Shown: positions 1 to 11,270 of the stretch, one piece after another
Layout: each line of letters begins with the position of its first letter
How positions within the stretch are numbered: the stretch's first letter is position 1
Source: Stenogyne calaminthoides
Taxonomy: Eukaryota; Streptophyta; Magnoliopsida; Lamiales; Lamiaceae
NCBI GenBank assembly: GCA_037126765.1
Contig: JBBCBC010000027.1
Coordinates: forward strand, 10,192,406-10,256,405
Reading direction: 5' to 3'
DNA length: 64,000 nt
Program-made: the position numbers and the translations under genes
Notes under the pieces: model-generated
Seen by the model: only the letters and a program-made list of their open reading frames with translations
What the model was told of the DNA's origin: nothing
Databases searched by the model: none

Positions 1-162
1 ACAAGTACATACATCATCAATAGATTAATTAAAACAACTAATTTCACAAATATATATATATATATATCATCTTCATCAATATCAATAATTAAAAACAAGC
101 GTACATAACAAATATATTAATTAGTTTCATCAATTATCTTATGAATCAGAATTATGATCTCT

Positions 163-208
163 AGCTATCTTCATCTTCATCTTCCTCTTCCTCTTCCTCG
201 TCTCCTCC

Positions 209-255
<47 letters not shown>

Positions 256-290
256 TTCTTCTTCTTATTCTTCTTCTTCTTCTTCTTCTG
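163..290. repeat. (ATC)n/(TTC)n trinucleotide microsatellite
   Basis: A run of TTC/CTC units passes into about 18 ATC units and then TTC units again. On the minus strand it reads as an acidic Asp/Glu run at the 3' end of the CACTA transposase reading frame, with an in-frame TAA at 265-267. Acidic tails are common at the C-terminus of such transposases, so the repeat may once have been coding. The plus-strand isoleucine-rich frame across it is not a gene. Confidence 0.85.
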
Positions 291-917
291 CACCGTTCAA
301 ATCTGCCAAAATGACAGGATCATCATCTATTTGCACATTCATTTGGGATGATATGTCATCCTCTTGGAGTCTGGTGTGGTATTTCTATCGATTTCCACTA
401 AGGATCTCGGTTTTGTGATGCAAACAGCCCACCAATCTCGGCCCCGCATAGATCCGGGGTACTTGCAATAATAAACTTGGTTGACTTGACTTTCTAGAAC
501 AAATGGATCAAAACGGCCGTATCGTCCTCTCGGATTAACGTCCACGAGCTTATAATTGGAATGTATTCTTGTTCCCACTGGCACAGTTGGATCAAACCAC
601 TCACACTTGAACAAAACTACTTTTCTTTCAATAAGTCCGGGATATTCCAACACCACTACCTCCTCGAGTATCCCGTAGAAATCATTTTCATTTGAATCAT
701 AGTTTGTTCCCTTAATACAAACTCCACTGTTCATAGTGGCCTTAGATGCACCATAAGATCGTGTGTGAAATTTGAATCCATTAACGTAATATCCAGGGTA
801 CGTGGTGACACTACTAAGAGGACCGCCCAAAAGATCGCATATAGACTCATCCTGAATATGATGTATCCTCACCTATTTATTATTGACGAAATACTTAATT
901 ATTATAATACTATACTA

Positions 918-970
<53 letters not shown>

Positions 971-3856
971 TGAAGTTAACAAGCACTAGCTAGATCACTT
1001 ACAAGTTGATCAAACCACGATGCGAATTGTTGTTGAAGAAATTCATCTTTTCCAGCATTCGATAGATTCGGTTGAACTGTATGTAGTTGCTCGAAAAACA
1101 CACTACAATTGTACATTTTGATGAGAAATTGCGGTTGTAAAATATCAAATTAAATTGATATAGAATTAATTCAGTTACTTAATATACGGTTGCACCTCAT
1201 TGCAATTTAGTAGCACGTACGCATGAGCTATTCGCTTCTCCAAGTCTACAATTGGTCTTCTACCCTTCTTTCCAAGTGTACTGCCAGGAGGCACAAATAT
1301 CGAGAGTTTACCTCCCACTGATCGTGGTACTTCACGAGGTATATTGCGAGGTCTATTGTGTTTCCTCGTCAGCACATGTTCCTCAAAGTAATGGGAACAA
1401 AACATTGATGCTTCTTTTGTTAAATAGACATTTGCAATTGAACCTTCCACATGTGCCTTGTTACCCACACTTAACTTTAAGTTGTGAAGATACCTAATTC
1501 AATTGAATGGCTATTGTGTAAATTGTATTTTTTTTATCAAATAATTGAATGAGTCAATTAGATTATACGTACCTCTCAAATGGATACATCCATCTATATT
1601 GTGCTGGACCAGCAATTTTTGCTTCATATGCAAGATGGACAGGAAGATGCTCCATCGAATTAAAGAAGCTTGGTGAAAATAAACGTTCCAACTTGCACAA
1701 GATCACTGGGATATCATTGTCCAAACGAGTCATGTTTTCTACAGTAATAGTCCTCGATGTTAACTCCTTGAAGAACAAACTGATTCCAGTGATGGCTTGC
1801 CAAACCTTAATCGGCAGAATCTCACGAAAAGCAATTGAGAGTAGTCTCTACATAAATACGTGACAATCATGACTCTTCATCCCAAACATTTTTAATTTTG
1901 ACCAGTCTACGCACAGAGACAAGTTGGACACGTAGTCATCGGGGAATTTCAACTCATCTACCCATTTGCAAACCATGTCTTTTTGCTTCTTATCAAGGGA
2001 ATAACTAGCTTTGAGGTACTTTCCTGTGTGTGCACATTTCTGCAACGAGGGTCGGGGACAGGATTCATTAAGTTCATCCCTCGATTTCATTGTGTCCTTT
2101 GTTTTCCCTTCGACATTCATCACCGTGTAGAACAAATTATCAAACACATTTTTTCGATGTGCATCACATCCAAATTGTGTCGGATCAACAACGAGCTCCA
2201 ATACGGCAAATCTCAGAAAATACTTTTCTTCTTCCAACCACATTGTAAACCTTTGTTGTGATCATCAGCACCCAACTCTGTTACTTTCTTCAAGCCAATC
2301 CAATCAATTTGTTGGAGGATCTGATCACCTGTCAAGATGGGAGGTGGATCATCATCAACTACTACATTCTTTCTGAATGCAGTCTTGTTCCTTCGGTATG
2401 GATGATGTCTACCTAAGAACTTACGATGGTTGTCAAACCACGACTGCTTGCGACTATGCCGCAGACTGAAAGCATCAGTGTAATCTGCACAGTGTAGACA
2501 AGCAAGTCTTTCAGCTGTGCTCCATCCAGACAACATCGAGTAAGCTGTAAAGTCACTGATGGTCCAGATTAGTGCAGCCCGCATCATAAAATTCTGCTTT
2601 GTAGCAACATCGTACGTTACCACTCCATGTTCCCATAAAAACATCAAATCACGGATCAGTGGTTGCAAAAATACGTCCAATTTATCTTTTGGATTCTTTG
2701 GACCGGGCACTAAAATCGTAAGAAACATGAATTGATCCTTCATGCACAACCACGGGGGTAGATTGTACGGTGTCACTATCACTGACCATGATGAATACTG
2801 TTTTCCATGCGCCCCAAACGGTTGGAAACCGTCAGTGCTCAAGCCCAACCTCACGTTCCGAATTTATGAAGCAAAATTAGGATGCGACTAGTCCAAGTGT
2901 TTCCAAGCCTGTGAGTCTGCAGGGTGACGCATAACACCGGAGTGGTCGTTCGAGCAATGTGCATGCCATGTCATATCCTTCGCAGTAGCATTAGACTGAT
3001 ACAACCTTTGCAGACGAGGGATGATGGAAAATAGAACATCTCCTTAAAAGGACGGTTTTTTTTTCAATCGCCCATTCACGTCACGTCTAGCAGGTTTGAA
3101 CCGTGGCCGACTGCAAAACTTACAGTTTTCAAGTTCGCCGTCTGCACCCCAATATAACATGCAATTCTGCGCACAACAATGAATCCTCTCCACTGGAAGA
3201 CCCATCTCACTCATCAACTGTTTGCTATCAGAAAATTTCTTCGGCACGAGGCTATTCGGACAAAGGACATGAATCACATCAACCATTTGATTATAGCCCC
3301 TTTCTGACAGTCTGTTTTCAGTTTTAATGTTCAGCAATAGGGCATTGTATGACAACTGTGAGTGCGATTCGCAACCAGGCATTATATCCTGATTCGCTGC
3401 ACGAAGCATGTTATAAAAATGTGCAGCATGCTCATTAGGAGGTTCCTCATTAGGGGCCTCACCATCCACATTTAAGTGGGGACCAGAGGTTAAGTCCGTC
3501 ATCATATCGTGGTACGAGCTAGATGCAAAAGTCTCGTCAACTGGCCTGTGTGAAGTCGAAGCAGACGGATGATCATATTCATGACCCCACATTTCCTCAC
3601 CGTGAAAAATCCAATTGCAATAATTGGGCATGAACCCATTTCTATACAAATGAGCTCTCACCTCATCAGGGTCATGATACGTATTATTGTTCCGACATCG
3701 AAATTTATTGCAGGGACACCTAATTTTTCCTTGAATCATCCCATTACTAGTGGCGAAATCTATAAACGATTCGAGTACATTATAGAATTCTGGAGATATA
3801 TTGTCATTAATCGATCTAGGACCATACATCCAACGTAAACGGGTGGAATAATCCAT
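265..3856 (-). pseudogene. CACTA (En/Spm, TNP2-type) transposase, decayed
   Basis: This is the transposase of a CACTA DNA transposon, which would cut and paste the element in the nucleus. It starts at ATG 3856. Reading along the minus strand, a transposase-associated N-terminal domain with Cys pairs (CPCNKFRC) comes first, then the TNP2 core (RLGLSTDGFQPFG, then LPPWLC), a DUF4218 region (MEHLPVH, QYRWMYPFER) and a DUF4216 region (GYYVNGFKFHT) at 872-339. Introns fit GT-AG rules at about 1572-1495, 1181-1107 and 1000-859. Breaks: TAA at 3044-3046, TAG at 2888-2890, TAA at 2864-2866, TGA at 2213-2215, a one-base frameshift in the T6 run at 2149-2154, TAG at 1848-1850 (CAG to TAG likely), and a frameshift near 365-400. 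Domain order is as expected for the family, and the breaks leave no functional product. The left end of the element lies outside the window. Confidence 0.92.
917..966. repeat. (AT)n microsatellite inside a transposase intron
   Basis: About 25 uninterrupted TA units, lying between the splice donor near 1000 (CTTGTAAGT on the minus strand) and the acceptor near 859. Confidence 0.9.
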
Positions 3857-3860
3857 AGCT

Positions 3861-4520
3861 ATTATATGTTTAAAATATTTACGAATTAATTAGTATTCAA
3901 AAGCCTAATTAATAATTAATATTTCCTAAAAATTTCGACAGAGTTTCGTCTTATTTTATCGTATTCCCCAATTAATTAATCAAGATCCTACGTGCATCAA
4001 TTTCCGACTTAATCAATTAAAATCAATCAAGTCGGAACGCACATGTTCTACAACAAGCAATAACCAACATTCATCAACATCAATCCCTCCACTCCAACAC
4101 AATTAATATATTAAATAATACAAAATAATTAAACAACTAATTAATATTATATACACACAAATAAGATAAATTAAACTAATACTAAATTAAGCTAAATAAT
4201 ACTAATATACACATATATATTAGCTAGAAATTATGCTAAATATTATCAAGTAAAATTAAGCTAAAATATACACTACGTACAATAATATTACACTAAACAA
4301 TTACACAATTAAGTTAAAATTTACTTAATTAAAATATAAAATTATCAATTATCAACCAAATTTAAAATATTACACTAAACAACTACACGATTATCAACCA
4401 AATTTAATTAAGATAAATTAAATTAAAATTTAACCTAATACAACTAATACTAGATACATAAACAAATAATACTAAATACACAATATACTAATACTAAATA
4501 ATTAAATAACTAATACTTAC
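3861..4520 (-). other. 5' UTR intron of the CACTA transposase
   Basis: On the minus strand, TTTGAG|GTAAGTATT at 4520 is a strong donor and the AG at 3861 sits two bases before the ATG. The stretch is over 80% A+T and has no reading frame. The exon upstream (about 4521-4600) carries pyrimidine-rich TCTCCTCTCC leader sequence on the plus strand. This is a splice-signal inference without transcript support. Confidence 0.55.
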
Positions 4521-4823
4521 CTCAAATTAACGAAGTGGACTGCTCTCCAAAGCTTTCGCCAGCTCCACTCGATCTCCTCTCCTCTAAGCTAATTAATACT
4601 AAACAATATTAAATCAATTAAAACTAAACAATTAAACAAATAATACAATAAGAAAATGTATTGAGTTATGCTACTAATACAATTAAACAAATAATACAAA
4701 TATAAAACAACTAAAATAATTAAACAATTAACAATTAAAAAAAAAAAACATTCCTTAATCTCCTCTCAAGCCTTCGGTTTTCGCCAGCAACAAAAGGGAG
4801 AAATGGAGCTGAAAGTTGGTACT

Positions 4824-4829
4824 TATATA
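4824..4829 (-). promoter_or_regulatory. TATA box of the CACTA transposase
   Basis: CTCTATATAAGTACC on the minus strand, about 30 bp upstream of leader-like sequence (CAGCTCCATTTCTCCC). Position and sequence fit a plant core promoter reading toward the transposase. Confidence 0.55.
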
Positions 4830-4879
4830 GAGCTTGGCGAGGGGGTTAATGAGGGAGGCTGGCCTCGGCAAGCTTACCT

Positions 4880-5045
4880 CGTGCAAGGCGCAACAAAGTG
4901 TGTCATGAGCAGCAGTTGTAAAGTGTATTACTCATAAAAGTGAAGAGTGTGACTTATATTATAGCAAAGAGTGTCGCAGTGATAATTAAAGTGTGTGACT
5001 TATATTACTAAAGTGTATGTCTGTAAAAAAAAAAAAACAGTTTCA
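4880..5045. repeat. CACTA subterminal repeats and probable right end
   Basis: At least six degenerate copies of AAAGTGTGT/AAGAGTGTG occur between 4898 and 5020, and GTGTGACTTATATTA occurs twice. Arrays of short repeats near the ends are the transposase-binding regions of CACTA elements. Minus-strand CACTGCGACA (ending near 4980) is one candidate terminus, but repeats continue to about 5020, so the exact end is not set. Confidence 0.55.
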
Positions 5046-6600
5046 CGGTGAATAAGTTTCACAGCATACCAACTCTAATTATTGTGCTTAGCATGAGTCA
5101 TTAGAATTTAGAAAATTAATACAGTATTGATTAATTTTGTTCACTTCCTTTTGTAATTCGTGCAATGGGATTGAATGCAGCATATATTAAATTAATTTGG
5201 TAAACATTGTTTATGGTGAATCCGTTATTTAGCGTCACGTGTTTAATTATAATTAGGTTACGACTTAATGGTTGGTGGTGAGTTGGTGTAAGTATAGTAT
5301 ATGGTTGGTGGTGAGTTGGTACTTAGATAAAGCTGCAGCTGCTCCTTTTATTGATTTATTATAAAATTTTAGTAAAACCTAAATTTGAAAATAGATAGAA
5401 TCCATGTGATAAATCAGTCAGTATGAAATGAAGTTGAAGTGGAGTAGGACATATAGTTTCCTGCTACATTCCCATGTATTAGACACATAGTGCATGTAAT
5501 ATTAATTTGTTGTGCAGATTGGCAAATTTATATATAATCCTTGACTGGTGGTTTCATTATGTTTTGGGCTGGGTGGCGATATATATGAGCCATTCAAATT
5601 GAAGCTCTATTAAATTCAAAAGAGGTGAGAAATATTTTCAAAAAAACAAGTCGTTGGCGGTTTTGAGAGCGTGCAGGATGTGTCATCGCACAGAACTCTT
5701 CTCCAGCGAGGAAACCAATTTATGTGTGTATTAAAAATTTGTAGCTCTTGTAGAGATTTCGGCTAGGAGAGACAAATTTGTTTGTCAACCTATACGTTTA
5801 AGAAAATTCGATGTTCAAAATTCAATACTAGCATTCAATTTTTTGTTATCTCAATATTTATTATCAACCAGGTACATATTCGGTGCGCGAGATAGGTCCA
5901 ATACCAGGTGGATATCTTTGGGATAAAATGAATTATTACCATTTGATATATTTATTAGAATGAATTATTGTTGTTTTAATTCAATATAAAGTCATTTATA
6001 ATATTTGAATAGATATCTCAATCAATCCCTTAATCTAAACACAAATATCAATTTATCCTACAATCAAACATATGTCATGATTCAAACAATTCGGACCAAA
6101 CAATCCAGTCGAGAACGTAATCCTATCACAACTACAATTATGTGAAGCAAGTGAGGCATAACTCTACAATTAATCCCTTAATTATTTTCTATTTAAATAT
6201 TTTTTTAAATATAAATATAAATAAAGTTAAATATTGGAATTCACCTCGAAATTTTTAACATGGTAAATTCTTTTTTTTTTTAACGAAAAGGAGACGAAAA
6301 TCTGAGGTTAGTAAATGTTAAAAAAAAAAAGAAGATAAAAGTAAAGAAAATAATAATGACTAAACAAAAGAATAGTAGTCCATTGATTCGATCCTACGAA
6401 TGAGGGATATTTTACCTACGAAATTTGTTCATTTTAAAAAGTCTAAATTAACTACGAAATTTCCAGTAATCCGGCACTAAATTAGCACCAAATCCATTTT
6501 CAGATTTTCCAATTCACGATAAGTCAAAGTCAAGTCAACGGTAAATAGTAAAATAACACTAGCACAATAGGAATTCCCATCCCATTTACGACATTCCCAA
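5046..6600. other. Intergenic, no gene seen
   Basis: AT-rich sequence between the CACTA element and the oxidase gene. It holds a G-box CACGTG at 5236-5241 and a 20-bp direct repeat (ATGGTTGGTGGTGAGTTGGT) at 5268-5287 and 5301-5320. Homopolymer A and T runs lie near 6270 and 6320. No reading frame resembles a protein. Confidence 0.6.
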
Positions 6601-6611
6601 CCCACTCACTC

Positions 6612-6618
6612 TATAAGT
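6612..6618 (+). promoter_or_regulatory. TATA-like box of the BBE-like gene
   Basis: CTCTATAAGTAAG lies about 54 bp upstream of the ATG at 6666, followed by the leader CACAAACCAACTTTCC. Spacing fits a plant promoter with a short 5' UTR. Confidence 0.5.
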
Positions 6619-6665
6619 AAGCATTACTAACTCCACATTCTCACAAACCAACTTTCCACAACAAA

Positions 6666-8273
6666 ATGGAATATCTTCACATTCCCCTAATCCTCTCTTC
6701 ATTCCTACTCCTCTTTTCCTTATCAAAAGCTTCAATCCAAGATTCATTTCCCAAATGTGTAGCCAAACACAGCACAACCACCATTCCCCCTTTCAATTCC
6801 TCTGTTTTCTTCACTTCCCAAACTGCATCATACACCACAGTCTTAAACTCCACCGCCCAAAATCTCCGTTGTTTATCGCCTTCAATGGCGAAACCCCAGC
6901 TCATTTTCACCCCTTTATCCGAACCCCACGTGCAAGCCGCCGTAACCTGCGCCCGGAAACTGGGAATCCATCTCCGATTGAGGAGCGGCGGCCATGACTA
7001 CGAAGGCCTCTCGTACACCTCCGAGCTCAATTCACCACCGCCTTTCATCCTACTTGATTTGGCAAAACTCCGAGCTGTCAAAGTCGACTTAAAGAGAAAC
7101 ACGGCGTGGGTGCAAGCTGGCGCGACAATTGGAGAGCTTTATTACAGAATCTCGGAACAGAGCAAGACGCATGGCTTCCCTGCCGGCCTCTGCCCCAGCC
7201 TGGGCGTCGGAGGGCATATAACGGGAGGCGCGTATGGCTCGATGATGAGGAAATACGGCCTCGGAGCTGACAATGTGGTCGATGCTCGACTCGTGGATGC
7301 GAATGGAAGAATTCTTGATAGAAAATCAATGGGCGAGGATCTCTTCTGGGCGATCAGGGGAGGCGGGGGTGGCAGTTTCGGCGTTATTTTGGCATGGAAG
7401 GTCAAATTGGTCAAAGTACCGGAAGTTGTAACGGTTTTTACCGTTTCCAAAGCGGTTGAAAAAGGCGGGACGGATGTTCTGTACAAATGGCAGAACATCG
7501 CAAGCACAATTGATGAGAATCTCTTTATAAGAGTTTTGATACAGCCCGTAAACGACGCCGTTTCGGGGAAGCGGAGCATTGTAACTTCCTACAATGCTCT
7601 GTTTCTCGGTAGGGCGGGTATGCTTTTAAAAATTATGAAAAGGGAATTTCCCGAATTGGGGTTGTCACGAAATGATACTGTTGAGATGAGCTGGATCGAG
7701 TCGGTACTGTACATCGGGAGCTTTCCGATGAAAACGGCGCCTTCCGTTTTATTGAAGGGGAAGGCGCCGTTCAACAGCTACTTCAAGGCGAAATCGGATT
7801 TCATCAGAAGTCCGATTTCCAAACAAGGCCTTGAAGGGCTGTGGAAGATTTTCTTGGAGGAGGATTCGCCGCTAACGATATGGAACCCGTTTGGAGGGAT
7901 GATGGGCCGGGTTTCGGAATCGCGAATCCCGTTCCCTCATCGGAACGGCGTCGTTTTCATGGCGCAGTACTTGACGAATTGGTATAGTGATAAAGTGGAT
8001 GTGAAGAAGCATTATGACTGGATGAGAAAGATGTATAATTATATGGGGAGTTATGCTTCGAAGAATCCGAGAGAGGCTTATGTGAATTACAGAGATGTTG
8101 AGATGGGGATGAATAAGAAATTTGGTAAAGGGAGTTTGGTTGAAGCAAGAAAATGGGGCATGAAATATTTCAAAGGGAACTTTGATAGATTGGTTACGGT
8201 GAAATCTAATGTTGATCATGATGACTTTTTCTGGCATGAACAGAGCATTCCCACTATATCCAAGATGAAGTGA
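6666..8273 (+). CDS. Berberine bridge enzyme-like FAD-linked oxidase
   Basis: An intact 535-residue secreted flavoprotein. Residues 1-22 form a hydrophobic signal peptide (LILSSFLLLFSLSKA). The FAD-binding PCMH-type domain covers roughly residues 75-250. His110 in RSGGHDYEG and Cys176 in FPAGLCPSLGVGGH match the two residues that bind FAD covalently in this family. GGGGGSFGV follows at about 232-240. The C-terminal BBE domain ends with YVNYRD and NFDRLVTVKSNVDHDDFFWHEQSIP-type sequence, the usual family ending. Length and lack of introns are typical. Known members oxidise alkaloid precursors, monolignols, oligosaccharides or cannabinoid-type substrates; the substrate here cannot be told. Conserved codons and higher G+C than the flanks indicate a live gene. 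The start is chosen because the signal peptide follows it directly. Confidence 0.95.
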   Translation: MEYLHIPLILSSFLLLFSLSKASIQDSFPKCVAKHSTTTIPPFNSSVFFTSQTASYTTVLNSTAQNLRCLSPSMAKPQLIFTPLSEPHVQAAVTCARKLGIHLRLRSGGHDYEGLSYTSELNSPPPFILLDLAKLRAVKVDLKRNTAWVQAGATIGELYYRISEQSKTHGFPAGLCPSLGVGGHITGGAYGSMMRKYGLGADNVVDARLVDANGRILDRKSMGEDLFWAIRGGGGGSFGVILAWKVKLVKVPEVVTVFTVSKAVEKGGTDVLYKWQNIASTIDENLFIRVLIQPVNDAVSGKRSIVTSYNALFLGRAGMLLKIMKREFPELGLSRNDTVEMSWIESVLYIGSFPMKTAPSVLLKGKAPFNSYFKAKSDFIRSPISKQGLEGLWKIFLEEDSPLTIWNPFGGMMGRVSESRIPFPHRNGVVFMAQYLTNWYSDKVDVKKHYDWMRKMYNYMGSYASKNPREAYVNYRDVEMGMNKKFGKGSLVEARKWGMKYFKGNFDRLVTVKSNVDHDDFFWHEQSIPTISKMK

Positions 8274-8749
8274 AATAATGCGTGCGAAATTTCTATTTCG
8301 AGTAGTATTTGTATTCTATAATTGTATTGTCATTAGCGTGTATTAAAAATGAAGATGGAATTTAGTGTCTAGTAGAGTAAATTTTATATTTCAAAATAGT
8401 ATTTTTTGCATCATATTTGCGTTGTTATTAACATGTGCTCTGTCCATTCCATACCTATTTGAATATTTTGACCAAAAGGATGCCTTATACTTATTTGAAT
8501 ATTTTCTTAAATTGTAATAAAATAATTTATAATTATTTTATAAAATTACACTACATTTCGTTACTTTTTCCGTACAAAAAACAATTTTATTTCGTCCCTC
8601 AATAAAAAATCATTTTATCCTATCTAATATTTTTCTTATTCCAACGTTCTACAATAACATGTACACTCTCTAAACATAAAAAATCCTTCATAAATTTCAT
8701 CCTCACAATATCTATAATATTACATAAAATATAATTATTTTTGGCCTAG
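8274..8749. other. 3' flank of the BBE-like gene
   Basis: AT-rich sequence after the TGA that should hold the 3' UTR and poly(A) site. AATAA-like hexamers are frequent and none stands out. No gene is seen. From about 8745 the sequence changes to the Ser/Glu-rich reading frame of the Copia fragment. Confidence 0.5.
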
Positions 8750-8762
8750 TAACTTCGGCATA

Positions 8763-10665
8763 ATGTTTAACAGTGCCAAAAGGTACCTGAAGAGTGCTAA
8801 CTTCAGTTTGAGGTTGTCTGGTATGAGTCTGCTCAGTATCAGCTGCTTTCTCTATGTGACTCTCAGAGTTTTTCTCTTTCTCAGCATCTTTCTGAGATTA
8901 CTTTTCTTGCTTAGATTTCTTCTCTCCTTCACCTCCTTGATCCTTATCTGCTTCCTGATTATGAGAACTGGATGCATCTGTCTCAGCATTCCTCCTTTCA
9001 GCTAATTGTTGTTTCACAAGTTCATCAAAATCAGTCACTTTCATCCTGAGTTTGGTCTTTCTGAACCCTGAAAATTCTGTCAGAGCAGCAGTCTCAGCTC
9101 TCCACCATTCTTCTCCTCTGAAGGAGGCTATGTTCAGCATTTCTGGGAGTGTCTAGTTCAGGATATAAACTGTTGTCCTGAGCCTGGAGAAAATATCCTG
9201 AAGGTCAGGATAAGCATTCAGCTCAGGGTATCTGTCCAAGATGAACTGTTCCCCTTTACTTCGTCATTCTGTTTCTTCTGCTTCGTTTTTCTTCAATTCA
9301 GGACTTTCTGGAACATCAGGCTCGGTTTGAATGAGTTATAGTGTTGTAGGATCAAGAAATGGTTCTTTTAAGGAGAGTATCCAAACTCAGCAAATCCTGA
9401 GATTCTATCTGCTCCTGAGGTCCTTTGAAAATCTCCTGAGATATTTTATCAGTGCTCAGGGAAGTTTCAAGTATCTCTGAAAATACAATTTCTTCAGTGT
9501 CCTGCTCCTGAACATCTTTTACTAGTTGAGCAAGCACCTGAAGTGGAGATTTAATTCCTTGCTGAGCTTCAGTTTGAGTTTCTTCGGTTTCACTAACTTC
9601 CTTCTCAGCAATAGTTTGAAGTCTTTTCCTCTTCTGAGGTGCCAACGCCTTTGTCTTCAGCTTGTCTCCAGTTTCCCTCTTCACCTTCAGTAAATCAAGG
9701 GATTTCTTCTTACGTTCTTCCTGTCCTGAAGCCTCAGGATGTTTTACTGGTGTTGTCCTGACTGATTTCTGGACAATATCAGCAATCACAACATCATCCT
9801 GATCAGAACTAGACTCGTCCTGATCCTCAGGTTCCTCCTGAACCGTCGAGCCTTGGCTTATTGCCTTCTTCTTTTGGGCTTTTGACTTTCTGAACATAAT
9901 GCGAGTCCTTGAAAACTCAACACCACCCATCAAGAACATTTCTTCCCTGGACAGAGTTTCTATTAGAAAGCTAATCTTAGTCCCAAACAATACTTTCCCA
10001 TTCTTGATGAAAGCGCCTTTAGCATACTTCAGTTTCTCATTCTGATGAAAGATGCAGTTCACCAGGAATTTAAGTCAATTGAAGTCTATAGAGGGTGAAT
10101 CCTCTATTGCAGTCATGAGCCTTAACTTGTTCCTGCTCACCTGCTCAAGACTTCCCGATGTGCTCATCAAGCATTTTGCAACAATGTCGACTAAAACTCG
10201 GTATTTGGGCTTTAAACACCGTTTGTGCAACGCACCTTTCAATTCTACCTTAGTTTCCGCAAATCTATCCAAAATTTCTTGTTCTCGTCCCGCCATATAT
10301 TGAGCAGGATCCTCTCCACTATCATTTAATTCATACGTGGAATTTATGTCGTCTAAGGATAGGGATACCTTAATAGTGTGAACCACCTCTGCCCTAGACT
10401 TTGCATAAGTACTGAAGCTCAACTGCGATACCAGTCCACCGTTGTCTCCTTCACTTAGAGTGATCACAAACTGCAACACCTCCTGTGCGAGCTCCAATTC
10501 TGGCATATTGCTTACAAGAAGTGATAAGCGAGCCATCCGAAGCATATTCAGAGCTTCTTCTTCCACTTGAGTTGCTTTATTATCAACCATTGCCACCACA
10601 TGTTCAAAATACGGTTTTTCTGTCTCGGCGAGATTTTTAACCATGGCATAGCTTGGGAATTTCAT
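8763..10665 (-). pseudogene. Env-position ORF of the SIRE-like Copia (plant transposon protein type)
   Basis: Starts at ATG 10665, about 600 bp after the pol stop. The first 437 codons run in one frame to 9352 with a single TGA at 10075-10077 (a Trp codon is likely). The N-terminal part (VDIVAKCLMSTSGSLEQ) resembles the putative plant transposon protein domain found in retroelement-borne ORFs. The rest is rich in Glu, Gln, Ser and Lys and looks disordered. A frameshift near 9355 and several stops follow, but coherent sequence resumes (for example 9140-8898). Its function is unknown even in intact relatives; 'env-like' describes position, not proven membrane activity. No clear transmembrane segment is visible. 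Confidence 0.6.
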
Positions 10666-10800
10666 TGTTGAGACGATTTCTGGAAAGAGTATTTGAGGGT
10701 TTTGGAATTTTGAGGATTTGAGGATTTGAAGGTTTTAAGGGTATGGGAATTTTGATCGTTTAAATGTGAGAAATAAACGACTTGAGGGCTAACAGTTGGC

Positions 10801-10807
10801 TTATATA
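10801..10807 (-). promoter_or_regulatory. TATA-like box upstream of the env-position ORF
   Basis: TCATATATAAGCC on the minus strand lies about 135 bp before ATG 10665, with a pyrimidine/A-rich leader between. This suggests separate transcription of the downstream ORF, which is an inference from position. Confidence 0.4.
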
Positions 10808-11270
10808 TGATCTGTGAAATAAAGATCAATGGTTGTGATTAAATCTCGAAAATATAATGAGTGTCTGAGATTCTATCTGGGATTTAAAGAAAATCTCGAG
10901 AAATTGGCCATTTTTGGCTAAATTTCTGGACAATATGCAAGTAGCAGTTTATAGGTTGACGAATGAACGTTTCACGGAAATCGAGGCGACTGTTCGTCTT
11001 TTTTAGTCAAAGACATTCCCGCTTTAAACGTTCAGGCCTTTTGTCATTTATTTCAAATGATTACTGAGTAATCCCTTGTGTAATAAATGCTACTGAATTT
11101 AATGCATGTATCAATATAACTTCAGGATTATTTGAATATATAAACCTTACTGAATACTGATCCTGACAAAATTTGTCCCGAGTCTCAGTTTCTATCATGA
11201 GAAAATTTTGTCCTGAGTTATTTCCCTGAATAACTACATGCCCCTGAAGGACTTCTCCCTTCAGTGAAAT

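Noticed and set aside
154..351. 65-codon isoleucine/phenylalanine-rich plus-strand frame
   Set aside because: It is the translation of the (ATC)n/(TTC)n microsatellite; the minus strand carries the transposase tail.
7078..8237. Several minus-strand frames of 60-145 codons across the oxidase gene
   Set aside because: They are shadows of the GC-richer coding strand; none has a recognisable domain.
8763..9005. 80-codon plus-strand hydrophobic frame
   Set aside because: Complement of the Glu/Lys/Ser-rich tail of the Copia downstream ORF.
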